Shown here piece by piece: positions 23,924-34,454 of a stretch of 39,517 nucleotides of DNA; the stretch's first letter is position 1, and the number at the start of each line of letters is the position of its first letter. The stretch is taken from positions 1-39,517 of the forward strand of contig NZ_JAUQSW010000018.1 of the NCBI RefSeq assembly GCF_030581075.1, given 5' to 3'. Below the pieces are notes generated by a model. The model made no database searches and was not told where the DNA came from. It worked only from the letters and a program-made list of their open reading frames with translations. The stretch is from Hymenobacter cheonanensis. GTDB lineage: Bacteria; Bacteroidota; Bacteroidia; Cytophagales; Hymenobacteraceae. Made by a program: the position numbers and the translations under genes.

Positions 23924-26900
23924 TCAACGTGGGTCACATGGAACTGCTCGTTCCGTTACACCCTGTTCGTATCTAATAGAATTATCCTCTGTGCGCGTTT
24001 TGACTTCTTCTTGCGTCAAGCCAGTTGTTTTAGTATCTGGGTCTAGCAAAGGGCTCGGTTTCAAATCAACTGTCCCTGCATTCGCATGAGTGGCATGTCT
24101 TGCTTCATGACCCAAACCGATATAAGCGGGCCTTGTTTTAGTCCCATCTGTATTAAGCACGCCGCTTTCTAAGTCCGGGTTGTAATTGATTGTCGTTCCC
24201 GACCCAGTTGCAGCTTTGTCAGGCATTGCACCTGTCGCAGCATTTTTGTCATTGAGCGTAGTAAAATTAGTCCCGTCTGGGGATTGTATTGTAACATTAG
24301 TTTTGTCAGACCTAATTAGCTGCCTAACAGTTGCGGTTCCCTTCGCTAATTTTTTTTCAGTAGAGGCTGTACCAGTGGCTTCTATATTCTCTTTGCTACC
24401 TTTATAACCTGAGGCCTCTACTACATTTCCGCTTTTTAATAGTAAAAGATTCGAATTAGTCAACTTTTGCCAACTATTAAACGCTTTTTGCTTAAATTCA
24501 GCTGTGCCTTTTACTATAATCTCCTCACCTTTTCGCCCATTAGCATCACTGTAACGTACGGCGTTATCGTAGCCAAAGGAATAGGGCGTCCATGATTCCT
24601 GTCCATTCTCAATTTCGGGGTCTACAGAATGCCATCTCAGCAACTGGGGGTCGAAGAAGCGCCAGTCCTGATGGTTCCACGCTAGGCCCAAATCAGCTTG
24701 AAACTCCTTGCCATTGAAGCGATAGTTGTTGAGCCCGCGAATGCCGGGTGAGGGCGCCGCTAGCCCAGCCAGCTCTAGCCCAGCCGGGTCATACTGGTTT
24801 TCCTGCACCTGCAGGCCCTGGCGGTGCTCGAGGCGCACTTCGTCAAAGAAGACGTCCACCGGGCTCTCGTTGCCCACGTACACGGTCACGTAGCCGTTCT
24901 GGCGAATGGTCAAGGTGTCTTGAAGCACCTCGTAGTGGCCGAGCGCATTGGTCGAGAGCTGGAGCTTGCGCTGGTCGATGAGCACCGAGTCCTGGTTGAA
25001 GACCAGCACCCGCAGGTAGCCCTTGGGCACGCCATTCGAGAGCTGCGAAACGGCCTGCAAGGTGGCCGCGCTCAGCCCTACCTGCAGCAGGGGCAGGCCC
25101 CCGCGCCGGCTGCCCTCCACGCTGGGCGGCGTGCCGGCCTGGGCGGGCTGCAAGAGGCTGGCCACGAAGGAGGCGAGCGAGAAGGTAAAGTTGGAGCTGC
25201 TGACCGGCTGCGGGTAGAGGCCCGGAGCGCTCACGCGCAGCGAGTCACCCTTCTGCACCGTGAGCTGGGTCAGCGGGCCTAGCGGCTGGGGGCTGGCCCC
25301 GCCCGCGTTGAGCCGCGCCGCATACTGGCCCATAGCCCAGGGCGTGGCCACGGCGATGGGCGGGCTCACGCTGAGCGAGTCGAACTGCTGGGTCTCGCGC
25401 TTACGGGTGTTCTCGTCCTGTTCGAGGCTAGCCAGGTAGGTGCGCACCTGGCCCAGGCGATAGGCCAGGCGCAGGTTGCCCAGGTGGTCCTTGAAGGTGA
25501 ACTCGCGTTGAAAGCTCACCGTGGGCTGGTGGGCCGCATCGTAGGAGACGAAGCGCAGCACCCGCCCTTCCGCGTGCGGGAAGAAGCGCAGGCTGTCGCC
25601 CTCGTACTGGTAGGGACCCAGGTAGTCGGTGCGCTGGGGCGTGAGCTTGCCAGTCTGGTAGACGAGCTTGGCCACCTTCTGCCCGCTGGCTGCGTAGCGA
25701 AACACCACGCTATCGCCCACAGCACCAAAGTGAATCTGCCGCGGCAGGTTCAGGTGGTTGTAGAGGATGCCCGTGATGCCCTTGTTCTTATCCTGCGTCA
25801 GGTTGCCGTTGGCGTCGTACAGATACTCTTGCCCGAGCTTGACGCCAGCTTCCTGGAAGTCGCCCGCCAGACTCGTCGGCGCGCCGTTATAGTTGGTCGG
25901 CCGCGGCAGCTGGTTACCCGTCACCTGGTCATCGACCGCTTGCAGGCGGTTGCCCTGGTAGGTGTAGGTGAGGTTATCGACCGCCCCGTACTGCTTGCTG
26001 CTGGCGTGGGTGGCGTTCTGCAACAGCCCGCGGCGTCGCAGGGTCAGGATATTGCCGTTGTCGTCATACGAGACAAAGCTCAGGCGATAGTTGTCCTCCT
26101 CTGCTTTCCAGGCCCCCGCCCCCGGGGTGGCGGCCGTGGTTGTCTGGCGAGCCACGAAGTCGCCCTGCAGCAGGCGGTTTAGCGGGTCGTAGACGTAGCC
26201 GTAGGCCCGCTGCACCCCGTCGCGGCCACGCCAGGTCTGGCCCGTCAGGTTGCCGTTGTATTGCTCGTAGCCTTTAGTGAAGCCTCGCTCGTAGTGTAGG
26301 CTCAGGTTAAACAGGTCGTCCTGGACCGGGAAGTAAGGGTCATTGAGCTTAGTGAGCCAGCCGCGGATGTTATAGGTGTAATCCACTTCCTGCTGCAGTC
26401 GGCCCGTGCCCAGCGTTTTGCGCACGGCCTGCCCAATTTCATTGTACTGCACGCTGTCGAGCAGGGCGGGGCGCGCTTCGCCCGGCAGTTGTTGGCGGGC
26501 GGTGAGCAGGCGGCCCGTGTGGTCATAGGTGAAGAACTCGGCCACCGGCAGCGGCTCGTGGCTCGGTCCCCGGTGCACGGCCACGCTCTGCACCACCTTG
26601 CCCGTGAAGTCGAGGCGGGTGGTGAGCAGGTCCCGGCCCTGCTGGTAATCCCCGTAGATACGGGCATTGGTGGTCTGCACCTGCACGGGGCGGGCGCGCT
26701 CATCGTAGAAGGTGGTGGTGGTGAGCCAGGCCGCCTGTTTGTCGTCGCCCTCGGCCACGCCCAGCACCCGGGTCTGAATCTGGGTCACCATTCCCGTGGT
26801 GCGCAGCACGTCGGCCACCGGGGCCTGCCCGCTGGGAAACTGCCCATCGGTACTGGCGTCGTAGGCCACGTCCGCTTGCCCGTCCCCGTTGTAGTCGTAG

Positions 26901-29900
26901 TCGTCGTAGCGCGTCACGCTCAGCACCTGCCCGGCGGGGAAGCCCTGCGCACTGAGTTGCTTGCCTAGTCCCAATTTGGGAAAGCTCTGGTCGGTGGTGT
27001 AGAACTGGGGGTAATGGGTGACGTCAGCTGTGCGCTGCTCGTACTGGTGCCCGGCGGCCGTGTCGGCCGCGGCCAGGGCCTGCAAGCTCACCTGGCCTAG
27101 CGTGTCGCCCCGCGTGACGAGCCCACTGAGCACGATGCGGCCCAGCGCGTCGTACTTAGTCCAACTCCATTCCTTTCGGGTACGCTGCTGTGCATCCTGG
27201 CTGAGCACGGGGCGGTCGAGCTGGTCGTAGACGACCAGCGTTTCGCCCTCCTGGCCCGGTACCTGTTTGGCTACCTGGCGGCCCCGCCCGTCGTAGCGGT
27301 AGTGAAACAGAAAGGGCTGCACGCTGGCCGGCACCGGGGCCAGCGTGTCGCCCAGGGCCAGCACCCGCTTGCTGGCCTCGGGCTGGAGCACGAAGCGCAG
27401 GTGGCCAAAGTCGTCGTAGACGTAGGCCGTGCGCAGCCAGCGGCTGTGCAGGCCCGTGCTGGTGCTGCCCGTGCGGTTGGCCTCGACCTGTTTCAAGACC
27501 ACCTGGCCCAGCTTGTCCTTCCACTCGATGGTATGGTAGCCTTTCTCCCCAGGCTCGTTCGGACCGTGGGCATCGCTGACGTCGGTGCCCCAGAGTTCGC
27601 CCGCCTTGTAAAAACCCTGGTAGCCCGGTTCCAGACTCTTAGGGTCATAGCCAGGTTGGAACCATAGGACCGAATCGGCGTCGGTGTTAGGCCGCTCCAC
27701 CCGCTCCACTACGTGCCCCGCCGTAAGCTGCCAAGCCTCGCCGGCCGCGCCCTGGGCCGTGACCCGGTTCAGGGGCGAGGCCTCGAACACGGTCTCGGCA
27801 TAGGGCCGGCCCGTGCGCGCTACCCCGAGCGTAGGGTCATCGGGCGTGGGTGGACCCGTAGCTAGGCTGGGGTAGTAAAAGGCGTGCTGCTGCTGGAGGG
27901 CCTGGGCCCGGTAGCTGCCGTCCCCGTTTTTCATATCCGGATACGGCAGGTAGGCCAGCGGCTCCCTTCCCAACCCATCGTAGGCCTGGGGCTGGACCAT
28001 ATCGCGCCGGTGCGGCGAGGCCTGCTTGAGCACGGTCTGCACCGGCCGGCCGAGGCCGTCGAGGTACTGGGTGCTCATGCTGACCGAGTCCACCGGGGCC
28101 CGGGGCACCGCCGTCGAGTCGGTCAGGGCCACGCGCGGGGTCCACACGCGCACGTAGTTCACGTCGGCCGGGGCGGCCGCGCTGTGCCAATTCGCCGAGT
28201 CGCTCGCGACGAAGGGCTTGATGGGTAAGCCCTGGTTCGCGTCGTCGGGCCGGTTCTGGGCCAGGGCCGGGTAGGGCGTCACGTCCAGCACCAGGGACCG
28301 CGAGTAGAGCGTAACGCCCGTGACCCAGTCGCTGACCACGCGCGTGCGGTAGGTGCCCGATTCGGCCGCCGTCACGGCGGCCCAGCTCAGGCTTGGGCTC
28401 GTCTGCCCCGGCATCTCGACCCACTGCCCCCCTACCTGGCGCTGCCACTGGTAGTGGTTGTAAGCTCCGCCGATATGCCCGTCCAACGTGGCCGTCGCCC
28501 CGTTGACGACGGTCGTGGTCTGGGCCGGGGGCTGGCGCTGGGTTTTGCTGTAGTTCCAGTAGTACCAGCGGCTGGCATCGGCCGTGGGCTGGTTGCGCTC
28601 GTAGGAATCGAACGCGAGCCAGTTGTCGCTGATGCTGAGGCGAAAGCGACTTAGGTTAGGCGAGGCGTTAAAGTCGGGCAGCTGGGTGAAGGTGTTGCCC
28701 TCCAGGCTCAGGGTGAGCAGCTTGGCAGAGGTAGCGTAGCCGGGCGGCACCGTGCCGCTGAACTGGTTGCGGTCCAAGTAAAGCTCCACGGCGGGCAACA
28801 TCTCGGGCAGGGGCCCGCTGAGCTGGTTGTCCTGCACACTGAGCACCTGCAAGTTGCGCAGGCCTTGCCAGGCGGCGGGGAGGCGGCCCGTGAGCTGGTT
28901 GTGCTCCAGGGCCAGCACGCGCAGGGACTGCGCGCGGCCCAGCGAGTCGGGCAGCGGCCCCTGGAGCTGATTGTAGGAGAGCGAGAGGTCCTGCACCTGG
29001 GCCAGCCGGCCCCAGGCGTCGGGAATCACCCCGGTGAGCTGGTTAACCCGCAGGTCCACGCGCTGCAAGGTGGGCAGCCGCCCCAGGCTGGCGGGCAGTG
29101 GGCCGGTAAAGGCGTTGAAGAGCCCGTGCAACTCCAGCAGGCTGGTCAGGCGCCCCAGCGTCTCGGGCAAGGGCCCACTGAACTGGTTGTAGTCCAGCAG
29201 CAGCAGCTGCAGCTGTTGGCAGTTGCCCAGCGAGTCGGGCAGGGCCCCGCTGAGCTGGTTGTGGCTGACATCCAGATAGCGCAGCTGCCGCCACCCGGCC
29301 GCTGCCGGCGCCGGCAGCGGCCCGGTAAACTGGTTGTTCGCTAAGTAGCAGAAGGCCAAGGCGGGTAAGGCGCCGAGTGAAGGCGGCAGCTCGCCGGTGA
29401 ACTGGTTGTTGCTCAGCCCCAGGCTGCCCAGGCTGCGCATCCGCTCCCAGTGGTCGGGCAGCGGGCCCGCCAGCAGGTTGCCCCCCAGGCCCAGCGAACC
29501 CAGGCCGGCGAGCTGGGTCAGCTCCTCGGGCAGCACGCCTGAGAGGCGGTTGGCCCCCAGCTCCAGGTAGTAGAGGTGCTGAAAGCGGCCCCAACTCGGC
29601 GGGAACGCGCCGGTAAAGCGGTTGTTGAACAGATGCAGCACGCCTAGCTGCGCGCAGTTGACCAACGAGTCGGGCAGCGAGCCCGCGAGCTGGTTGTTCT
29701 GCAGAAACAGGCCACCCAGGGCCCGCATGCGGCCCCAGCTGGCGGGGATGGGCCCACTAAACTGGTTATTATTAAGGACGAGCCAGCCCATCTGCCGCCA
29801 CTGGCCAAACGTGGCGGGCAGCGAGCCCGTGAAGCGGTTGTTCTCCGCGGAGAAGCCCTGCAGCTGCGTCAGGTTGCCCAGCTCGGCCGGCAAGCGCCCC

Positions 29901-30355
29901 GTGAAGTGGTTGTCGGCCAGGGCCAGGCTCACGAGTTGGGTGAGCTGACCCAGGGCGGGGGGCAGGGCGCCGGTGAGCTGGTTGGCCCGCAGGTCCAGGT
30001 ACTGCAGGGCCCGCAACTGGCCCAGGCTGGGGGGCAGCGAGTCGCGCAGCTGGTTGCCTACCAGCGAGAGGCTGGTTACATCGCCGCCGCTCACCCCCAC
30101 CCCGGCCCAGGTGGCGGCCTCGGCTAGGGTAGTACCATGCGGCCAGTTGTCGCGCACGCGCCACTGCGGCCCGCCGGTGGCGGCGTAGAGCTGGCGCAGC
30201 GCCCGCACTTCCGTCGAGTCGGCTACCTGGCCCTCGCTGGCGGGCAGCGTCTGGGCCTGGCTTCGGGTCAGGGTCAGCAGCAGGATGCCCCAGCCGAGCA
30301 GCAGGGGGCCAAGACGACGAAAAAGGGCAGGGGCAAGCGTAGAAGTCCGGCGCAT
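23924..30355 (-). CDS. LRR-RHS polymorphic toxin with M91-like metallopeptidase tip
   Basis: The 2143-residue secreted protein has a signal peptide (MRRTSTLAPALFRRLG...SQAQ), then about twenty leucine-rich repeats of the LTGxLPxxLG type to roughly residue 560, then a beta-sandwich-like linker. RHS/YD repeats follow (YDPLNRL, YDANGNLT), and the core ends at RFFDPQLLRWHSVDPE and YSFGYDNAVRYSDANGR. The variable tip of about 200 residues carries HEARH at 2083-2087 and EEVKTRTEDNSIRYEQG, resembling M91-type zinc metallopeptidases (NleD-like). RHS proteins wrap such toxins in a shell and deliver them to neighbouring cells. Start is ATG 30355; an in-frame TTG lies six codons upstream. Tip and immunity gene are AT-rich, the body GC-rich. 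Confidence 0.88.
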   Translation of the reverse strand: MRRTSTLAPALFRRLGPLLLGWGILLLTLTRSQAQTLPASEGQVADSTEVRALRQLYAATGGPQWRVRDNWPHGTTLAEAATWAGVGVSGGDVTSLSLVGNQLRDSLPPSLGQLRALQYLDLRANQLTGALPPALGQLTQLVSLALADNHFTGRLPAELGNLTQLQGFSAENNRFTGSLPATFGQWRQMGWLVLNNNQFSGPIPASWGRMRALGGLFLQNNQLAGSLPDSLVNCAQLGVLHLFNNRFTGAFPPSWGRFQHLYYLELGANRLSGVLPEELTQLAGLGSLGLGGNLLAGPLPDHWERMRSLGSLGLSNNQFTGELPPSLGALPALAFCYLANNQFTGPLPAPAAAGWRQLRYLDVSHNQLSGALPDSLGNCQQLQLLLLDYNQFSGPLPETLGRLTSLLELHGLFNAFTGPLPASLGRLPTLQRVDLRVNQLTGVIPDAWGRLAQVQDLSLSYNQLQGPLPDSLGRAQSLRVLALEHNQLTGRLPAAWQGLRNLQVLSVQDNQLSGPLPEMLPAVELYLDRNQFSGTVPPGYATSAKLLTLSLEGNTFTQLPDFNASPNLSRFRLSISDNWLAFDSYERNQPTADASRWYYWNYSKTQRQPPAQTTTVVNGATATLDGHIGGAYNHYQWQRQVGGQWVEMPGQTSPSLSWAAVTAAESGTYRTRVVSDWVTGVTLYSRSLVLDVTPYPALAQNRPDDANQGLPIKPFVASDSANWHSAAAPADVNYVRVWTPRVALTDSTAVPRAPVDSVSMSTQYLDGLGRPVQTVLKQASPHRRDMVQPQAYDGLGREPLAYLPYPDMKNGDGSYRAQALQQQHAFYYPSLATGPPTPDDPTLGVARTGRPYAETVFEASPLNRVTAQGAAGEAWQLTAGHVVERVERPNTDADSVLWFQPGYDPKSLEPGYQGFYKAGELWGTDVSDAHGPNEPGEKGYHTIEWKDKLGQVVLKQVEANRTGSTSTGLHSRWLRTAYVYDDFGHLRFVLQPEASKRVLALGDTLAPVPASVQPFLFHYRYDGRGRQVAKQVPGQEGETLVVYDQLDRPVLSQDAQQRTRKEWSWTKYDALGRIVLSGLVTRGDTLGQVSLQALAAADTAAGHQYEQRTADVTHYPQFYTTDQSFPKLGLGKQLSAQGFPAGQVLSVTRYDDYDYNGDGQADVAYDASTDGQFPSGQAPVADVLRTTGMVTQIQTRVLGVAEGDDKQAAWLTTTTFYDERARPVQVQTTNARIYGDYQQGRDLLTTRLDFTGKVVQSVAVHRGPSHEPLPVAEFFTYDHTGRLLTARQQLPGEARPALLDSVQYNEIGQAVRKTLGTGRLQQEVDYTYNIRGWLTKLNDPYFPVQDDLFNLSLHYERGFTKGYEQYNGNLTGQTWRGRDGVQRAYGYVYDPLNRLLQGDFVARQTTTAATPGAGAWKAEEDNYRLSFVSYDDNGNILTLRRRGLLQNATHASSKQYGAVDNLTYTYQGNRLQAVDDQVTGNQLPRPTNYNGAPTSLAGDFQEAGVKLGQEYLYDANGNLTQDKNKGITGILYNHLNLPRQIHFGAVGDSVVFRYAASGQKVAKLVYQTGKLTPQRTDYLGPYQYEGDSLRFFPHAEGRVLRFVSYDAAHQPTVSFQREFTFKDHLGNLRLAYRLGQVRTYLASLEQDENTRKRETQQFDSLSVSPPIAVATPWAMGQYAARLNAGGASPQPLGPLTQLTVQKGDSLRVSAPGLYPQPVSSSNFTFSLASFVASLLQPAQAGTPPSVEGSRRGGLPLLQVGLSAATLQAVSQLSNGVPKGYLRVLVFNQDSVLIDQRKLQLSTNALGHYEVLQDTLTIRQNGYVTVYVGNESPVDVFFDEVRLEHRQGLQVQENQYDPAGLELAGLAAPSPGIRGLNNYRFNGKEFQADLGLAWNHQDWRFFDPQLLRWHSVDPEIENGQESWTPYSFGYDNAVRYSDANGRKGEEIIVKGTAEFKQKAFNSWQKLTNSNLLLLKSGNVVEASGYKGSKENIEATGTASTEKKLAKGTATVRQLIRSDKTNVTIQSPDGTNFTTLNDKNAATGAMPDKAATGSGTTINYNPDLESGVLNTDGTKTRPAYIGLGHEARHATHANAGTVDLKPSPLLDPDTKTTGLTQEEVKTRTEDNSIRYEQGVTERAVPCDPR

Positions 30356-30409
30356 AGAGGCGGGCAAAGGCAACCAAAAAAGAGAAAAGGGCAGTGGGCG
30401 AGGCAGGGC

Positions 30410-33400
30410 CTACTTACCGGCGTAGTGATACTGCTGCTGGGAGAGGATGCGCCCTTGCTCGTCGCGCGTGCGCACCAAGCGGCCTAGCGCATCGTACTCG
30501 TAGAAAGTCGTTCGCCCATCAGGCCCTGTGACAGAGGTGCGTCCGACCAGCAAATCTGTGGTGTAGCTTGTCAACTTTGCTCCGGCGGGGGTAAGGCGCA
30601 ATTCGTCTAATAAAAGCACCTGGCCACTAGGGGCGTCTAATTGTACTGCTCCCGTAGCGGCGAAGTGCAGTTGCTGCCGGTACTGGTGCCAATTGTCTGG
30701 CGCGGTAGCCAGCACTTGACCTGTTCCTACAGTCGAGCCGTTGCGCAGCCCGAATTGCAAGCTCCCGTCTCCCTGCTGCCAGTACACGAGCGTATAGTCT
30801 CCGGCCGGCAGGCCCGCGCGGCGTATAGCCCCGCTCGCATCCAATCGGTAAGCATAGTGCCCGATGCGTCCCCCTGGCTGGCGGTGGTATCCAGTGGTAT
30901 CATACACCCATCTGCCAGTCGCCCTAGGCTCGAAGCTGGTGCTTGCTACTTGACTGAAGTGGGCGTTGGTAGCCTCCGCCAGCAATTCCCCAGAGCCCGG
31001 GTGCCAAATAAAAGTAGTGGGCGGAGCACCCGGCCGGTGTACCATCAGGCTATGCCCCTGCTGATCGTAGCTGTCCAGCCAAAGAGCATCTTGATAATGG
31101 CTATCCGCCACGAGGGCTCCTTGGACTATATGAGCCCGAGTGGCACTGCTCAAAGGACGGTCTGTTAGCAGACTGCGGCTCCGACGAGGCCACTGGCCGG
31201 CATATTCGAGCAGTTCCCCCCGCGTGAGGGAATAGCCCGTAGTAGGCGTATAGCGCCAGTGTTGGGTTTCCAGCGGAATACCCACTTGATGAGTACGAAT
31301 TAAGTAACGGATAGCCCGAGCAGCAGGCGTACTAACCAACGTAGTATCAAAATCCAACGGGTAGCTAATCCGCGTCAACAAGGAGTCAGTCCCCCTAGTG
31401 GTAGCCGTTGTCGAAACGACGCTGGCCGTCACCTGCGCATGCTGCGCATTATCATAGCGATAGCGAGAGGTGACCACCGTACGCTTAGTGGAGTCTGCGG
31501 GGTCGAACGTGGTTGTCCGTTCCCAATCCTTATACTGCCAAATTGAGAGCAGCTTATAAGATTGGCAGTAGAAGGTCGCAGGCACCCAGCACAGGCCCGT
31601 TGTAAGTCCATCTCCACAGGTGCAATCCAACCGGAACTCAGGGTCTACTACGACCATGTTCAACCCTAGGGCGTGGGCTTCATTAGGTTGCGCAGCCGGG
31701 ACATAATTGGTAGAATCCTCGCTGGCTGTACTGGGCGGAGTAAAGCGAGACGTGAAGTGTGAGGTAACGCGCCGGACGGGGTGAAAGCTGTGCCGTCGTT
31801 CATCAAAGCGAAAATCGGTCTGCTCAATCGGCAGCCCCCGCTCCCAATCGTGACTGGTTACGGGTGTGAAGGGATAGCCTGCGTATGGCGCATAATCGAA
31901 AGCAAAAGAGAATTTATGCTGCGTCAGCCCCTGTTTTCCATGCTCGTCCGTTAGCACGAGCACCGAAGTGTAGGCCATATTGTTGCCTTTGATCGTAGAA
32001 AGCGGTAACTGCGTATTAGCAGTTTGCATCAACCAGTGGCAAGTATTGGTTACCGTCTGTGGATTCTGACTAGCTGTCCCAGCTCCTGAGGTTGAGAACT
32101 GCCGCTGCTTCTCATCTATACGCGTAGTATAGAGTGGCGTATTCCCTGCCAGCGTAACACCGCTTGTGCGTGTCGTGTCAAGCTGGGTATAGTAATAACG
32201 CTGGCGGCGAGCTGGGGTAGCGTGCAATCCATCAAAATCCTGTGCCTCTCGGATACGCAACCCACCCGTACACTGCCAATGACTAGGTACGAGCGTAGGG
32301 ACAGCTTCCGTCCAAAACAGTCGAAAATAGCTATCCGGACTGCTGCCGTACTGTTGCACACTTACGTCGTACGTAACGTTGGGCTGAAAGCTGACACTAG
32401 CGTTCGCCGGCTGGGTCCCACAGTATTGGGCTACGAGCGTACCCTGGGTAGTGATATTGACGGTAAACTGCGGATAACTCTGCCCACAAGGTGGCCCTTG
32501 GTACTGCACTAAGGCAATAGCTTGCCCAGTATTAAGGCGGAATGTACCGTGTTGCGGAGGAAAAGCAGAGGAGACTGCCGTAGTCGACGTGTCCGCGTAA
32601 AAACTTACCTGTTTTTGCACATAAGTCGTCGTACTATCCGTGGGGACGCGAAAACCGTTGGGCTCAAACACGTAGTGCGTAAATCCCCCTGTTGGATAAT
32701 GGACCTCCCGCAGCATGCCGCTGAACATCGCCGTACTATCCGGTTCGCGGCTATAGCCGTCATAAAAGCCATTAAGCTCATCTTTGGGATAATCGACTTG
32801 GCTCTGCTGCCCATTGATGAATCCCCAGTGGTCTTCTCCGGCACTCAGCCGGTTAGGCAGTAACGCAGTCTCGTATTTAAATTGATAGGCTGGCTTGCCG
32901 ATTTCCTGAACCGCTAACAATTTCAAGCGATACTGGTCGGGGCCGGCTGTATAATGCGACGCAGTGGCGGAGGTTGGACAAACAGTATCCGGCCCATTGA
33001 AGTAGCCTTGCGCAAGTTGAAAGCGGCGGGTGTGATTATCTTCTTGCACCACGATGGCGCTAAGCGCCCGGCCGCCAGCTACGTCCAGCCGTGGGCAAGT
33101 CGCATATTCAAACTGAATAATGGGGCCTAGACTGGAGGTGATGCTGGTGAGCTGGAGGGAGTGGACAACAGAATAGCTCTCCGTGCGATTATCTGGCCGG
33201 GGATTACACGTATTACTGTTACCCTCCTTGTGAAAACGGGTGCGGGAGGGAACGTTGTGGTAGCGGTAAGTGAGCGTGTCGTATTGGAAATCGACCCGTT
33301 CACCGTACACGGTCTGGATATGACGCAGGCGGTAGACCAGTGAGTGGGGCGTCATGTCGTCCATGGGGCCAACCGCGTGGTTGATGAACGTCAGGTAAGT

Positions 33401-34198
33401 AGTGCTAACCTCCAGTAGATCATAAAGGAACGTATTCCCCCGCTCATCCACAAGGCGGTACCCTCCTCCACTGCTTTCCCATGGCCCCGTGAGGCCGCCA
33501 GGTAAGCGGGTAATAAGTAGGGGCTCAAACGGCATAGGATGCGCCTGGCCATCCTGGGTGTGGAAGAATTGTCCACTACGACCAGGTAAGCTATACTGAA
33601 ATACGTCGGGCTGAGTATCCAGCGTAGTGCTAGGCGCACCACTGCTGCTTTTACTAATAATTGGGCATGCCGTGGCCCGGCTGAGAAACTTATAGTCCGC
33701 ATTGCCCTCAATAGAGGCTCCGCCAGGTACGTATTGGACGGCTGGGCGTAGCATGCGGTTAGGGGGTAGGCGTGCATTTGCGGCAGTCGCCCCAGCAACG
33801 TAGCCATTGAGCGCAAAATCAGGCTTACCAAATGCCGTACTAGAAATGGTTCCTCCGGCCTGTAAAACCCAGCCCAGGCCTACGTTACTAGCCATTTCAC
33901 TGGTGCGGATACCCCCCGCATGGTAATCGAGTGACACTGGCACATCCAACCCCTGCAACTTGAGGGTGTAAATGGGGATAGAAATCTGCGGCACCCCGGT
34001 ATAGAGGCTGACGGGCGTCTGGCCGAACTTACCTAGTGCTGCTGCCTCAGGCGGAGGTGGCAGGGCGGGGGTATGCTTAATGGCGTCAGCAGTAAGAATT
34101 GCTTGTGCCATCAACTGGCTCATCCCCCCTCCTACCAGGAGCAGAGTTAAGCCCAGCTTACGGAAAACGGGAAAGATGAATTGTAGCAGTTGAGTCAT
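30410..34198 (-). CDS. secreted YD-repeat protein, first gene of the RHS toxin operon
   Basis: The 1262-residue protein has a signal peptide (MTQLLQFIFPVFRKLGLTLL...LMAQA) followed by GKFGQTPVSLYTGVPQISIPIY and LDVPVSLDYHAGGIRTSEMAS...VGLGW. This is the N-terminal domain found on Bacteroidota RHS-associated proteins of the SpvB/TcaC-like kind. A long beta-rich middle follows. The C-terminus has a YD repeat, FYEYDALGRLVRTRDEQGRILSQQQYHY. It ends 54 bp before the LRR-RHS gene, on the same strand. The split between a GLGW-type protein and an RHS toxin protein is common in this phylum; the first protein may form or export part of the shell. Start is ATG 34198, since the longer TTG form would spoil the signal peptide. 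Confidence 0.8.
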   Translation of the reverse strand: MTQLLQFIFPVFRKLGLTLLLVGGGMSQLMAQAILTADAIKHTPALPPPPEAAALGKFGQTPVSLYTGVPQISIPIYTLKLQGLDVPVSLDYHAGGIRTSEMASNVGLGWVLQAGGTISSTAFGKPDFALNGYVAGATAANARLPPNRMLRPAVQYVPGGASIEGNADYKFLSRATACPIISKSSSGAPSTTLDTQPDVFQYSLPGRSGQFFHTQDGQAHPMPFEPLLITRLPGGLTGPWESSGGGYRLVDERGNTFLYDLLEVSTTYLTFINHAVGPMDDMTPHSLVYRLRHIQTVYGERVDFQYDTLTYRYHNVPSRTRFHKEGNSNTCNPRPDNRTESYSVVHSLQLTSITSSLGPIIQFEYATCPRLDVAGGRALSAIVVQEDNHTRRFQLAQGYFNGPDTVCPTSATASHYTAGPDQYRLKLLAVQEIGKPAYQFKYETALLPNRLSAGEDHWGFINGQQSQVDYPKDELNGFYDGYSREPDSTAMFSGMLREVHYPTGGFTHYVFEPNGFRVPTDSTTTYVQKQVSFYADTSTTAVSSAFPPQHGTFRLNTGQAIALVQYQGPPCGQSYPQFTVNITTQGTLVAQYCGTQPANASVSFQPNVTYDVSVQQYGSSPDSYFRLFWTEAVPTLVPSHWQCTGGLRIREAQDFDGLHATPARRQRYYYTQLDTTRTSGVTLAGNTPLYTTRIDEKQRQFSTSGAGTASQNPQTVTNTCHWLMQTANTQLPLSTIKGNNMAYTSVLVLTDEHGKQGLTQHKFSFAFDYAPYAGYPFTPVTSHDWERGLPIEQTDFRFDERRHSFHPVRRVTSHFTSRFTPPSTASEDSTNYVPAAQPNEAHALGLNMVVVDPEFRLDCTCGDGLTTGLCWVPATFYCQSYKLLSIWQYKDWERTTTFDPADSTKRTVVTSRYRYDNAQHAQVTASVVSTTATTRGTDSLLTRISYPLDFDTTLVSTPAARAIRYLIRTHQVGIPLETQHWRYTPTTGYSLTRGELLEYAGQWPRRSRSLLTDRPLSSATRAHIVQGALVADSHYQDALWLDSYDQQGHSLMVHRPGAPPTTFIWHPGSGELLAEATNAHFSQVASTSFEPRATGRWVYDTTGYHRQPGGRIGHYAYRLDASGAIRRAGLPAGDYTLVYWQQGDGSLQFGLRNGSTVGTGQVLATAPDNWHQYRQQLHFAATGAVQLDAPSGQVLLLDELRLTPAGAKLTSYTTDLLVGRTSVTGPDGRTTFYEYDALGRLVRTRDEQGRILSQQQYHYAGK

Positions 34199-34454
34199 AG
34201 AGTTTGCAAATAATAAATGCAAATATGCTCCCACTCCTGTCAATAATGTTCACTAAAAGATATAGCCCCTACTTGTCAACGTATAGCTCCAAAGTAGTCT
34301 AGCTGTGAGGAGGGCTGAATGTGACGGCCAAAAAATGGGCCGGACAGTTCTTAATTAATAGAGCAACCCCTGCCTACGCCATAGAAATTCAGCGTTGAGT
34401 GCTGTGTTCGTACGTCGCCGGCTAGGGGTGGCGCGGCGCCGTTACTTCCCTTCG

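Noticed and set aside
24186..30487. Many long plus-strand frames across the RHS genes
   Set aside because: They are shadows of the GC-rich, repeat-rich minus-strand genes. They lack starts, known motifs and any independent support.
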